64,000 nt of DNA, from the NCBI RefSeq assembly GCF_039519235.1, contig NZ_CP154351.1, forward strand, positions 186,001 through 250,000. Direction: 5' to 3'. The translations under genes and the position numbers were made by a program. The DNA is from Micrococcus sp. 2A (GTDB lineage Bacteria > Actinomycetota > Actinomycetes > Actinomycetales > Micrococcaceae). A model generated the notes under the pieces. The model had not been told where the DNA came from, ran no database searches, and saw only the letters and a list, made by a program, of their open reading frames with translations. Positions 24,708 to 36,327 of the stretch are shown here, piece by piece (positions within the stretch are counted from its first letter, which is position 1; each line of letters opens with the position of its first letter).

Positions 24708-25730
24708 ATGCCCATCGCCTCCCCGGACAAGTACGCCGAGATGATCGACGCCGCCAAGAACGGCCCCTTCGCCTACCCGGCCATCAACGTCACCAGCTCC
24801 CAGACCCTCAACGCCGCCATCCGCGGCTTCGCCGAGGCCGAGTCGGACGGCATCATCCAGGTCTCCACCGGCGGCGCCGCCTACTTCTCCGGCTCCTCCG
24901 TGAAGGACATGGTCACCGGCTCGCTCGCCATGGCCGCGTTCGCCCGCGAGGTTGCCAAGAAGTACAGCGTGAACATCGCGCTGCACACGGACCACTGCCC
25001 CAAGGACAAGCTGGACGGCTTCGTCCGCCCGCTCCTGGACGCCTCCGAGGCCGAGGTCAAGGCCGGCCGGGACCCGCTCTTCAACTCCCACATGTGGGAC
25101 GGCTCCGCCGAGACCCTCGAGGAGAACCTGCGCATCGCGAAGGAGCTCCTGGCCCGCACCCGCGCCAACCGTCAGATCCTCGAGGTCGAGATCGGCGTCG
25201 TGGGCGGCGAGGAGGACGGCGTGGCCCATGAGATCAACGACAAGCTCTACACCACCATCGAGGACGGCATCGCGACGGTGGAGGCCCTCGGCACCGGGGA
25301 GGACGGCCGCTACCTCACCGCGCTGACCTTCGGCAACGTGCACGGCGTGTACAAGCCGGGCGGCGTGAAGCTGCGCCCGGAGATCCTCGAGGAGATCCAG
25401 ACCGCGGTGGGCGAGAAGTTCGGGAAGCAGCGCCCGTTCGACCTCGTGTTCCACGGCGGCTCCGGCTCCTCCGAGCAGGAGATCGCGGACGCCGTCTCCT
25501 TCGGCGTGGTGAAGATGAACGTGGACACGGACACCCAGTACGCGTTCACCCGCCCCGTGGTGGGCCACATGCTCGAGAACTACGCCGGCGTGCTCAAGGT
25601 GGACGGCGAGGTGGGCGACAAGAAGATGTACGACCCCCGCGTGTGGGGCGCCAAGGCCGAGACCGCCATGGCCGAGCGCGTGGCCCTGGCCGCGCAGAAC
25701 CTCGGCGCCGCGGGCCGCACCATCGGCTGA
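24708..25730 (+). CDS. fba: Class II fructose-bisphosphate aldolase
   Basis: Cleaves fructose-1,6-bisphosphate to dihydroxyacetone phosphate and glyceraldehyde-3-phosphate in glycolysis and the reverse in gluconeogenesis. The 340-residue zinc enzyme shows ALHTDHCP (catalytic Asp and zinc His), LEVEIGVVGGEEDG, FGNVHGVYKPGGVKL, FHGGSGSSEQEI (phosphate loop) and GVVKMNVDTDTQYAF. ATG at 24708 has TGAGGAG ten bases upstream. A strong terminator follows 13 bases after the stop. A DUF3151 gene and tdk lie further on, an arrangement seen in other actinobacteria. Confidence 0.97.
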   Translation: MPIASPDKYAEMIDAAKNGPFAYPAINVTSSQTLNAAIRGFAEAESDGIIQVSTGGAAYFSGSSVKDMVTGSLAMAAFAREVAKKYSVNIALHTDHCPKDKLDGFVRPLLDASEAEVKAGRDPLFNSHMWDGSAETLEENLRIAKELLARTRANRQILEVEIGVVGGEEDGVAHEINDKLYTTIEDGIATVEALGTGEDGRYLTALTFGNVHGVYKPGGVKLRPEILEEIQTAVGEKFGKQRPFDLVFHGGSGSSEQEIADAVSFGVVKMNVDTDTQYAFTRPVVGHMLENYAGVLKVDGEVGDKKMYDPRVWGAKAETAMAERVALAAQNLGAAGRTIG

Positions 25731-25742
25731 CCCGCACCGCCG

Positions 25743-25796
25743 CCGACGACGCCGGCCGGCCGCCTCCCGAAGGAGGCGGTCGGCCGGCGTCGTCGG
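25743..25796 (+). terminator. Strong hairpin terminator after fba
   Basis: A 25-bp stem with a single G-U pair (CCGACGACGCCGGCCGG and onward) closes a four-base CGAA loop. It lies between convergent fba and the lipoprotein gene and could serve both. Confidence 0.85.
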
Positions 25797-25839
25797 TGAG
25801 GGCGGGGCAACCGGGGCGGGGTGCCCCCGGGTCTCAGGC

Positions 25840-27090
25840 TCAGTCCGGGATGCTGGGGGACTGCGCCGGCGAGGCGGCCGTGGAGGCGGCGGGCTCCGCG
25901 GAGGGATCCCCCGTCCCCTCAGCGGGGGTGGCCGAGGGCGAGGCGGCGCTCTCCGCGGCGGCGGCCGCACTCGAGGAGGCCGCGGCGGCGGCCGCCGCAC
26001 CCTGGAACGGGCGGGGCGGCTGGCCCGGGGCCACGGGGCCCGGGGCGCCCTCGGGGCGGTCGATCGTGGACTGGTCCGTGAGCTGGTCCTCGGGGATCCG
26101 CCCGGTGGGCAGCGCGCGGGCCGCCTGGAGGGACTCCTCGTCCATCTGCGCGTCCAGGAAGAACGGGGAGCTCTTCTGGATGATCTCGCGGTAGTGCGAG
26201 GGGTCCTTCAGCACGGTGTCCGCGAGGTGGTCGCGGGCCTGGGTGACCACGGTCGTGCTCTGGGCGACGGGGGAGTCCTCCACCTGGGTGAGGCCGTCGT
26301 TGGCGTCGCCGTAGCCCTCCATGGCGCCGAAGATGACGGAGACCATCTCGGTGCCGTCCTCGGTGCAGGCCCACCCGGTGCGCTGGGGAAGCAGGGGTGC
26401 GCCGTCCTGGCCGCCCACCATGCCCGGGCGCAGCAGCGCGAGCAGGCCCTTGCCTGAGGCCTCGTCGAAGGAGTACTCGTCGGCCACGGCGGCGGGCTCG
26501 GGCCGGCACCAGTCGAGGCGCTCGCCGTCGAGGTTGTGCTGGTAGCTCACGGTGACCACGGGCATGCCGGTGCTGCGCTTCGAGTCGCCCTGGTAGACGC
26601 AGGACAGGAACTCGTGGGTGGCGTCGCGCGAGGCGTACTGGTCCACGAAGCCGATGGCCGACGGATTCGGGATGTGGGTGGCGACGGCGTCCATGGTCCG
26701 CTGGTCCAGCACGTCCCGCGTGCAGTTCATGACGGAGACGGTGTTGTTCTTCGCGGCGGCCACAGACTGCCAGCCGCCGGAGGCGGCGCCGTCCTTGATG
26801 CCGGGGCCCACGGTCTGCAGGGCCTCGCGGGGCTCGGGGCGGCGCGTCCCCTCCGCGGCGGCCGAAGCCCTGGCGGCGGCCACGCGGGACGCGGCGGCGG
26901 CGGCCGGGTCCGTGGGGGTGGGGTCCGCGGTGGAGGCGGCGCCTGTGGCGGACGCGGACGCCGTGGGGCTGGGCGACGGGGTGGTGCCGCCCGACTCTCC
27001 GCCCGCGGCACAGCCGGCCAGGACGAGCGCGAGGGCGGCGGTGCCGGCGGCCGCGGCGGCGCGGCGACGCGGGGACTCGGGGTAGGACAT
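25840..27090 (-). CDS. Secreted lipoprotein with low-complexity tail, unknown function
   Basis: A 416-residue exported lipoprotein. A basic N-terminus, a hydrophobic stretch and the lipobox LAGC put the acylated cysteine at residue 27. Residues 28-100 are rich in Ser, Thr, Pro and Ala (a cell-wall-spanning linker). The middle 100-320 is a globular region with four or more cysteines (VMNCTRDV, LSCVYQG, DWCRPEP, WACTEDG) that could pair as disulfides. From about 345 a Pro/Ala/Ser-rich tail follows. No enzyme motif is recognised. The ATG has AAGGAG nine bases upstream. The linker at both ends suggests a surface-exposed domain. Confidence 0.8.
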   Translation of the reverse strand: MSYPESPRRRAAAAAGTAALALVLAGCAAGGESGGTTPSPSPTASASATGAASTADPTPTDPAAAAASRVAAARASAAAEGTRRPEPREALQTVGPGIKDGAASGGWQSVAAAKNNTVSVMNCTRDVLDQRTMDAVATHIPNPSAIGFVDQYASRDATHEFLSCVYQGDSKRSTGMPVVTVSYQHNLDGERLDWCRPEPAAVADEYSFDEASGKGLLALLRPGMVGGQDGAPLLPQRTGWACTEDGTEMVSVIFGAMEGYGDANDGLTQVEDSPVAQSTTVVTQARDHLADTVLKDPSHYREIIQKSSPFFLDAQMDEESLQAARALPTGRIPEDQLTDQSTIDRPEGAPGPVAPGQPPRPFQGAAAAAAASSSAAAAAESAASPSATPAEGTGDPSAEPAASTAASPAQSPSIPD

Positions 27091-27257
27091 GGCGTGGGCT
27101 CCTTCGACGGCATCGCGGGCCGGGCGCGCGGAGAGATGCCTCCCGGCCGGATGCTCGCCCTACGGTACCGGACCGCTGGATAGACTCGCGGGCGAGACCG
27201 CTCCGCGCGGTGACCCCACGCGGAACGACCGAGGCACCCGAGGAAGAGGAGCACCGC

Positions 27258-27707
27258 ATGTCCGAGTCCCTGATCGGCCGCAACCTGATGGAGCCCGCGG
27301 CCACGCGGCTGCCGGAGGAGCCGGAGGTGCTCGCCCGGCTCGAGGCGGGCGACCTCCCGGAGGACATCGTGCCCGTGGCCCCCACCTCCTCCCTCGTGTG
27401 GGCGCTCATGGCCGAGGATGCCTGGAGCGAGGGCCGTGCCGTGGACTCCTACGCGTATGCCCGCGTGGGCTACCACCGCGGCCTGGACGCTCTGCGCAAG
27501 GCCGGCTGGCGCGGCGCGGGCCCCGTGCCGTGGAGCCATGAGCCGAACCGCGGCTTCCTCCTGAGCCTGTACTCCCTCGGCCGCGCGGCCGCCGGCATCG
27601 GCGAGTCCGAGGAGGTCGAGCGCATCCGCACCTTCCTGCGCGACTCGGACCCCACGGCCGCCGAGCAGATCGAGGCCTCCCAGCAGGGCGGGGCCGCGCG
27701 GGCCTGA
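27258..27707 (+). CDS. DUF3151-family protein
   Basis: A 149-residue soluble actinobacterial protein. The segment PVAPTSSLVWALMAEDAWSEGRAVDSYAYARVGYHRGLDALRKAGWRGAGPVPWSHEPNRGFL is characteristic of DUF3151. The helical repeat-like character suggests a TPR-type fold; the function is unknown. ATG at 27258 has GAAGAGGAG upstream, and TAGACT at 27181-27186 may be the -10. Its place between fba and tdk is often conserved in this group. Confidence 0.85.
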   Translation: MSESLIGRNLMEPAATRLPEEPEVLARLEAGDLPEDIVPVAPTSSLVWALMAEDAWSEGRAVDSYAYARVGYHRGLDALRKAGWRGAGPVPWSHEPNRGFLLSLYSLGRAAAGIGESEEVERIRTFLRDSDPTAAEQIEASQQGGAARA

Positions 27708-27744
27708 GGCCGGCGCGAGGCACTCCAGGGACGCCGACGACGAC

Positions 27745-28386
27745 GTGGCCAAGCTCTACTTCCGCTACGGGGCGATGAACTCCGGCAAGTCCACGGGACT
27801 GCTGCAGGCGGCCTTCAACTACCAGGAGCGCGGCCAGCGCGTGCTGCTGGCGAAGCCGGCGGTCGACACGAAGGGCGACGCGCGGATCCTCTCCCGCCTG
27901 GGCGTCTCGAGCCCGGTGGACTTCGTGATCCCGTCGGGCGCCGACGTCGTGGAGCTGTTCCGCCGGCACGCCGCCGGCGACGACCCGGACGCGCTCCTGG
28001 ACCACGTGGACGCGGCGCCCGTGGCGTGCCTGCTCGTGGACGAGGCGCAGTTCCTCGAGCCGCGCCAGGTGGACGACCTCCTGCGCATCGCGGTGCTGGA
28101 GGGCGTGCCGGTGATGGCCTACGGCATCCGCACGGACTTCCGCACGCACTCGTTCCCCGGCTCCGCCCGCCTGCTGGAGGTGGCGCACTCCCTCGAGGAG
28201 CTCAAGACCATCTGCCGCTGCGGGCGCAAGGCCGTCTTCAACACCCGCAAGGTGGTGGACGCCGCCACGGGCGCCGGGCGCTTCGTGTTCGAGGGGGACC
28301 AGGTGGCCATCGACGGCGTCGAGGTCACCTACGAGTCGCTGTGCGCGGCGTGCTACCTGGACGAGTCGGGCGGCCGACTGGGCTGA
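27745..28386 (+). CDS. tdk: Thymidine kinase (type II)
   Basis: Phosphorylates thymidine with ATP in pyrimidine salvage. The 213-residue protein has the P-loop GAMNSGKST (9-17), the Walker B-like LLVDEAQFL, the lasso/substrate segment YGIRTDFRTHSFPGSARLLEVAHSLEELKT, and a structural zinc site built from CRCG and CAAC cysteine pairs. The start is GTG at 27745 with a weak CCAGGGA upstream; 37 bases separate it from the DUF3151 gene, so the two may be co-transcribed. Confidence 0.95.
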   Translation: MAKLYFRYGAMNSGKSTGLLQAAFNYQERGQRVLLAKPAVDTKGDARILSRLGVSSPVDFVIPSGADVVELFRRHAAGDDPDALLDHVDAAPVACLLVDEAQFLEPRQVDDLLRIAVLEGVPVMAYGIRTDFRTHSFPGSARLLEVAHSLEELKTICRCGRKAVFNTRKVVDAATGAGRFVFEGDQVAIDGVEVTYESLCAACYLDESGGRLG

Positions 28387-28416
28387 CGTTGGAGCCTGGC
28401 GGGGCGGGCGACCCCG

Positions 28417-28686
28417 TCACCGCGGCCGGTAGTCCTCGCGCACCGCCCGCTGGATGGCCTCGATCCGCTCGCCCGTCCACTCCTGCCCGAGCACGGCCGC
28501 CCAGTAGAGGGTCAGGCCGGGCTGGGAGGGGCGGGAGAGGAGCTGGCCGCGGCGGGGCGCGCCGGTGGGGGACGACGGCGGCGCGGGTGGGTACGAGACA
28601 CGCTCGCCCGCGCGCTCGGGCCACCTCCACCAGGGTCGCCGAGGAGCGGGAGGGCGGGGGCGCTGGAGCTCGACGTCGGTCGACAC
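28417..28686 (-). CDS. Small hypothetical protein
   Basis: An 89-residue basic, proline-rich protein with no membrane segment. The C-terminal half (LTLYWAAVLGQEWTGERIEAIQRAVREDYRPR) looks like an ordered helical domain; the N-terminal half is low complexity. The start is GTG at 28686. TAAGCT (28698-28693) ends 6 bases upstream, consistent with leaderless expression. No family is recognised. It converges on tdk with a 30-base gap. Confidence 0.6.
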   Translation of the reverse strand: MSTDVELQRPRPPAPRRPWWRWPERAGERVSYPPAPPSSPTGAPRRGQLLSRPSQPGLTLYWAAVLGQEWTGERIEAIQRAVREDYRPR

Positions 28687-29015
28687 GGGGTCAGCTTAGA
28701 GAGGGGCCGGGGTGGGAACGTGAACGGCGCGCGTCGTCTGACGGTCGACGGCCGGTGTCGTGCGAATCCTTCGAGTGGTCATCCTGCACTCGTCTCCTGA
28801 GGGCCGCCTGGCGGAGGCGGCCGGCGCTCTGGAGGCAGCTCTGGCGGCGGGGGCTCACGGAGGGGCGGTGACGCATCGCCCGGGGTGGAGTGCCGGCGCC
28901 GCCCCCGCACCCGCCACGTTGATGGCAGGCTGAGCTCGGCGGCGTCGTCGCCTCCGGTGGCACCCGCCGTTGCTCGGGTGCGCCCGACCCGACCGAACCC
29001 CGTGAGGACCGCCCC
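28687..29015. other. Intergenic stretch without a recognisable gene
   Basis: This 329-base gap separates two divergent small genes. It holds the -10 of the leftward gene (28693-28698) and a small perfect 8-bp hairpin at 28802-28822 (GGCCGCCT / AGGCGGCC). No frame shows convincing coding character or a ribosome site, and I see nothing else in it. Confidence 0.6.
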
Positions 29016-29219
29016 ATGACCGCCGCACCGGACCCCACCGACGTCAACGGCCTGCCTCCGGAGCCCGCGCTCCCGGACCCGGCGGACTTCGACCTCGATG
29101 AGGACTGCTGCCTCGGGGGCTGCTGCGAGAAGGGCGCGGCCTATCGTGCCGCCCTGGACGCGGTGGAGCAGGCGAGGATCGAGCGGGCTGCGGCCGTGCG
29201 CGACGCCCGCGCGCGGTGA
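29016..29219 (+). CDS. Cysteine-rich miniprotein (CCLGGCC)
   Basis: A 67-residue protein with an acidic, proline-rich first half, then DLDEDCCLGGCCEKGAAYR and a helical, arginine-rich end. The four cysteines in CC-x3-CC spacing could bind a metal or an Fe-S cluster, or form disulfides. ATG at 29016 has GTGAGGA seven bases upstream. It ends about 100 bases before the bioB operator, so it is neighbour to bioB but has separate control. The family is not recognised by me; relatives of this kind exist in Micrococcales, but no function is known to me. Confidence 0.65.
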   Translation: MTAAPDPTDVNGLPPEPALPDPADFDLDEDCCLGGCCEKGAAYRAALDAVEQARIERAAAVRDARAR

Positions 29220-29320
29220 CGATCGCCCCGTCCTGGTCGCGACGTCGTTCTCAGCGCCCTCCCGTCTCGCGCCGGAAGGCGCGCGGGCGGCGCCCGTTCC
29301 GGGCGGGCAGGAGTGGGTAC

Positions 29321-29350
29321 TGAACACCGTTCACTGAACACTGTTATAGT
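29321..29350 (+). promoter_or_regulatory. bioB promoter with two BioQ-like operators
   Basis: TGAACACCGTTCA (29321-29333) and TGAACACTGTTAT (29335-29347) are two copies of TGAAC-N3-GTTNN, the pattern known for actinobacterial BioQ (TetR-type biotin repressor) boxes. The first covers a TGAACA -35, the second covers the -10 TATAGT (29345-29350), with an 18-base spacer. Bound repressor would block both promoter elements. Confidence 0.75.
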
Positions 29351-29405
29351 GCTGGCCGTCACTCCCACCGACGGGGCCCCGCCCCGCCCATCGAATGAGG
29401 CCCGC

Positions 29406-30698
29406 ATGACCGCCACGCAGGACGCCCCCACCGCCGCCGACGTCGCCGGGGCCATCCACGGCTCCCCGTCTGGCGCCGCTCCCGCCGCCCCGCTCGACTA
29501 CGACGCGCTCGTCGCCCGCGTCGACGCCGGCCACCGCCTCACCGCGGAGGAGGCCGTCGCTGTGCTGGACGCCCCGGACGCGGACACGTTCCGCATCGTC
29601 GCGGCGGCCTCGCGCCTGCGCGAGAAGCACTTCGGCCGCACGGTCAAGGTCAACTACCTGGTCAGCCTCAAGACCGGCCTCTGCCCGGAGAACTGCACCT
29701 ACTGCTCCCAGCGGCTCGGCACCGAGGCCGAGATCCTGCGCTACACGTGGCTCAAGCCGGAGGAGGCCGTCCGCCAGGCGGGCCTGGGCATCGCCGGCGG
29801 CGCCTCGCGCGTGTGCATGGTCGCCTCCGGCACCGGCCCCACGGACCGCGACGTCGACCGCGTGGCCGGCATGGTCGGCGACCTCAAGGCCCAGCACCCG
29901 GACGTCGAGGTGTGCGCGTGCCTGGGCTTCCTCAGGGACGGCCAGGCCGAGAGGCTCAAGGCCGCCGGCGTCGACGCCTACAACCACAACCTCAACACGG
30001 CCGAGTCCCACTACGAGTCCATCTGCACCTCCCACACCTACGAGCAGCGCGTGGACACCGTGCAGCGTGCCGGCGCCGCCGGCCTGTCCTCCTGCAGCGG
30101 CCTGATCGCGGGCATGGGAGAGACGCACGAGCAGCTCGTCGAGGCCGTCCTCGCGCTCCGCGACCTGGATTCCGACTCCATCCCTGTCAACTTCCTCATG
30201 CCCTTCGACGGCACCCCGCTGCAGGGCCACCAGCAGCTCACGCCGCTCGAGTGCCTCCGCATCCTGGCCATGGTCCGCCTGGCCTGCCCGGACAAGGAGC
30301 TGCGGATCGCCGGCGGCCGCGAGATGCACCTGCGTTCCCTGCAGCCGGTCGGCCTGCAGGTGGCGAACTCGATCTTCCTCGGCGACTACCTCACCTCCGA
30401 GGGCCAGGACGCCGAGGCGGACCTCGCCATGATCGCCGACGCCGGCTACACCGTGCTCGGCGCAGACACGGCCGCGGCCCCGGGGGCGGACGACGCCGCC
30501 GCCTCCTCCTCCGGCGGCTGCTGCGGCTCCGGCGGGTGCGGAGGAGAGGGCGAGCCGACCGCGGAGGCGGGCGCCGACGTCGTGATCCCGGACGAGCCGA
30601 CGCCGGACATCGCGGACCCGGCGGCGGGCGGCCCTGCCGCGCCCAAGCCCGAGCTGCGCCGCCGCGGTGCAGGCACGGACGCCCCGGCGAACGCCTGA
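29406..30698 (+). CDS. bioB: Biotin synthase with Cys-rich C-terminal insert
   Basis: A radical-SAM enzyme that inserts sulfur into dethiobiotin. The 4Fe-4S motif CPENCTYC fits CxxxCxxC (near residue 98). [34 protein letters not shown] and [15 protein letters not shown] are biotin-synthase motifs, and the end [13 protein letters not shown] resembles other actinobacterial BioB tails. Between the barrel and that tail lies an insert ([17 protein letters not shown], about 361-377) followed by an acidic Pro/Ala stretch. It makes the protein 430 residues against about 350 in typical BioB. ATG at 29406 has GAGG six bases upstream. Two BioQ-like operators cover the promoter; no other bio gene is in the window. 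Confidence 0.93.
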   Translation: MTATQDAPTAADVAGAIHGSPSGAAPAAPLDYDALVARVDAGHRLTAEEAVAVLDAPDADTFRIVAAASRLREKHFGRTVKVNYLVSLKTGLCPENCTYCSQRLGTEAEILRYTWLKPEEAVRQAGLGIAGGASRVCMVASGTGPTDRDVDRVAGMVGDLKAQHPDVEVCACLGFLRDGQAERLKAAGVDAYNHNLNTAESHYESICTSHTYEQRVDTVQRAGAAGLSSCSGLIAGMGETHEQLVEAVLALRDLDSDSIPVNFLMPFDGTPLQGHQQLTPLECLRILAMVRLACPDKELRIAGGREMHLRSLQPVGLQVANSIFLGDYLTSEGQDAEADLAMIADAGYTVLGADTAAAPGADDAAASSSGGCCGSGGCGGEGEPTAEAGADVVIPDEPTPDIADPAAGGPAAPKPELRRRGAGTDAPANA

Positions 30699-30835
30699 AC
30701 CGTCCGCGCTCCAGCGACATGACAGCGGTGCCGTTCAGCGGAGGTGCCGCTGAGGCGCGGTCGCCCCCGGGGCCGTGTCCTGGCCCACTGTTAGACTCCG
30801 GGGGTATCTGCCCGCGAGCCAGAAGTGAGTGAGAA

Positions 30836-32125
<1,290 letters not shown>

Positions 32126-32188
32126 GCCTCCGGGCCGCACCCGGCCAGGGCGAGCCCGGTCTGCGGGCGGCCACTCGCCCACCCCCAC

Positions 32189-32260
32189 ACTTTCGCTAGG
32201 GAAAACGTCGCCTCCATCCCAACGTTCTGGGATGGAGGCGACGTTTTCCCTAGCGAAAGT
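32189..32260. repeat. Intergenic palindrome, family D copy 2
   Basis: Thirty-two base pairs of perfect pairing around an 8-base loop. The arms begin ACTTTCGCTAGGGAAAACG and continue through GTCGCCTCCATCCC. Most of the arm is the same as at 21309-21376. It lies between convergent purA and katE. Confidence 0.9.
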
Positions 32261-32276
32261 TCCCCTGGGGGAGGGG

Positions 32277-34496
<2,220 letters not shown>

Positions 34497-34606
34497 GATC
34501 GTTGCCTTCCGTGTCGACGGGCCCGCGCGGCTGCGCGCGGGCGAGGTCTGCCCTCCTAGCGTGGACCCCCCCTGTGGGTGCTGACCAGTCATGGCAGGCT
34601 GGGTGC

Positions 34607-35413
34607 ATGAGGATCAGCGTGGGACAGTTCGGGCCGGGGGCCCGGGTCGAGCAGAACCTGGCCGCCGCCGGACGGCTCGCCGAGCGCGCCGCCGCGGAGG
34701 GCGCGGGGCTGCTCGTGCTCCCGGAGGAGGCCATGCTCGCCGCCCGGGCGACGTCGGAGGCGGACTTCCCCGGCGCCGTCGCGGCTGCGTGGGGGCCCTT
34801 CGCCGAGGGGCTGGCGGGGCTGGCCCGCGAGCACGGTCTGGCGGTCATCGCGGGCGGCTACGAGCCGAGCGGATCCGACCGCCCGTACAACACCCTCCTC
34901 GCCGTGGACGCGGCGGGTGCCTTGGCCGGCTCCTACCGCAAGCTGCACCTCTACGACGCCTTCGCGCACCGCGAGTCGGACCGCATCACCCCGGGTGACG
35001 GCGGAACCGCCGTCGTCCAGCTGGCCGGCCTGCGGGTGGGCCTGCAGACCTGCTATGACCTGCGCTTCCCCGAGGTGTCACGGGCCCTCGCGCTCGCGGG
35101 AGCGGACGTGATCGCGACCCCCGCCGCGTGGTTCTCCGGCGAGCACAAGGTGGACCACTGGCAGATGCTCCTGAAGGCGCGTGCCGTGGAGAACACGGTG
35201 TGGGTGGCGGCGGCGGACACGTGCGCCCCGGACTCGTCCGCGAGCGGTGGCACCGTGGGCCACTCGGCGGTGATCGATCCGCTCGCGCTCACCGTGGCGG
35301 CCTTGACCGACGAGCCCGAGGCCGTGGCCACCGCCGATGTGACCCGCGAACGGATCGACCAGGTGCGGCAGTTCCTCCCTGTGCTCGCCAATCGACGCGC
35401 GGACGTCCTCTGA
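34607..35413 (+). CDS. Carbon-nitrogen hydrolase (nitrilase superfamily)
   Basis: A 268-residue amidase of the nitrilase superfamily. The catalytic triad is visible: Glu in VLPEEAM (near 41), Lys in GSYRKLHLYDAF (near 112) and Cys in GLQTCYDLRFPE (near 147). The HRESDRITPGD stretch and the C-terminal GHSAVIDPLALTVA fit branch members such as omega-amidase/Nit2-like or deaminated-glutathione amidase, but substrate cannot be fixed. CAGGCT (34595-34600) ends 6 bases before the ATG and no Shine-Dalgarno is seen, another leaderless candidate. Confidence 0.85.
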   Translation: MRISVGQFGPGARVEQNLAAAGRLAERAAAEGAGLLVLPEEAMLAARATSEADFPGAVAAAWGPFAEGLAGLAREHGLAVIAGGYEPSGSDRPYNTLLAVDAAGALAGSYRKLHLYDAFAHRESDRITPGDGGTAVVQLAGLRVGLQTCYDLRFPEVSRALALAGADVIATPAAWFSGEHKVDHWQMLLKARAVENTVWVAAADTCAPDSSASGGTVGHSAVIDPLALTVAALTDEPEAVATADVTRERIDQVRQFLPVLANRRADVL

Positions 35414-35535
35414 CGGTCCGCGTTACCCCTTTGCCTGGGAGCACGCCTAAAATCAGCTCAGACGTGCATCCACGCGGGCGCCTCCCCGGCGCTCGGAACG
35501 CGCCCCGTGCGACGGGGAGGAACGGGAGTATCCAC

Positions 35536-36111
35536 ATGAACACCGCCCAGAACCCCGCCCACGGCGCCACCGCCGTCGAAGCCCGCGCCGGCCGCACGGA
35601 GCCCGTGCGCCCGGTCCGCCACGCCACCGTGGACGAGACCATGATCGAGCCGACCCGTCCCGTGGACGGCTGGGGCTTCGCCAACCGCGTGATGATCGCC
35701 GCGGCGGTGCTGACCACCGCCTTCATGATCGCCCGCGTGGTGCTCTTCCCCGAGGCCGGCACCGCCCCGGTGCGGGACCTGAACCTGGAGCAGAACGGCT
35801 TCCTCCCGTCCACCGGGGAGACCGGCCGCGGGTGGGTCGTCACCCTGCAGTCCGTCATGTTCGGCCTCGTGGGCGGCGCCCTCACCGCCGCGTTCGGCTA
35901 CGGGATCGTCCTCATGATGGGCGGCGCGGCCCGCTCCGCGGCCCGCTACGTGATCGGCGGCGTGATCGGCGGCCTGATCGCCGCCGCGCTCCTCCTGATG
36001 GTCTTCTCGAACACGGCGGTCGAGTCCATCGGCTTCCACGTCTTCTGGCTGCTTCCGCTGGGCGGCCTGATCGGCGGCGTCTGGGCGGGGCTCACCTCCG
36101 CGCGTCGCTGA
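35536..36111 (+). CDS. Four-helix membrane protein, unknown
   Basis: A 191-residue integral membrane protein. After about 55 polar residues come four hydrophobic segments (VMIAAAVLTTAFMIARVVLF, SVMFGLVGGALTAAFGYGIVLM, YVIGGVIGGLIAAALLLMVF and FHVFWLLPLGGLIGGVWAGL). No known family is recognised. ATG at 35536 has GGGAG seven bases upstream; TAAAAT at 35448-35453 may be the -10. Two terminator-like hairpins follow the stop. Confidence 0.7.
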   Translation: MNTAQNPAHGATAVEARAGRTEPVRPVRHATVDETMIEPTRPVDGWGFANRVMIAAAVLTTAFMIARVVLFPEAGTAPVRDLNLEQNGFLPSTGETGRGWVVTLQSVMFGLVGGALTAAFGYGIVLMMGGAARSAARYVIGGVIGGLIAAALLLMVFSNTAVESIGFHVFWLLPLGGLIGGVWAGLTSARR

Positions 36112-36118
36112 CCCACGA

Positions 36119-36166
36119 CGGCGGTCCTCCCGTGCACGCCCGGCACGGGCGGTCGGAGGACCGCCG
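36119..36166 (+). terminator. Hairpin terminator after the membrane protein gene
   Basis: CGGCGGTCCTCC (36119-36130) pairs perfectly with GGAGGACCGCCG (36155-36166); the loop itself contains CGTGC/GCACG pairing. It begins 8 bases after the stop codon. Confidence 0.75.
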
Positions 36167-36172
36167 GACGGA

Positions 36173-36219
36173 ACCAAGGCCCCGAGGCCCGGCATCGCGC
36201 CGGCCCTCGGGGCCTTGGT
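36173..36219 (-). terminator. Second hairpin, probably for the iclR-type gene
   Basis: ACCAAGGCCCCGAGG and CCTCGGGGCCTTGGT form a 15-bp stem with a further GGCC/GGCC pairing inside. It lies between convergent genes, closer to the leftward regulator that ends at 36328. Confidence 0.65.
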
Positions 36220-36327
36220 CCGTCATCACTCGCACCGTCATCACTCGCACCTTGATGAGGTGCCTTCAGCGTAGGAGCCGAGGGTGGGTAATCCAGGGGA
36301 GCCGCCTGTGGTTTGGCTGGGAACGGT

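Noticed and set aside
29016..29219. Biotin synthase auxiliary protein (BsaP)
   Set aside because: It is near bioB and Cys-rich, but the Cys pattern (CC-x3-CC) and sequence do not resemble what I know of that protein, and it has separate control.
36119..36219. Further family of repeated palindromes
   Set aside because: The two hairpins share no arm sequence with each other or with other elements in the window; ordinary terminators explain them.
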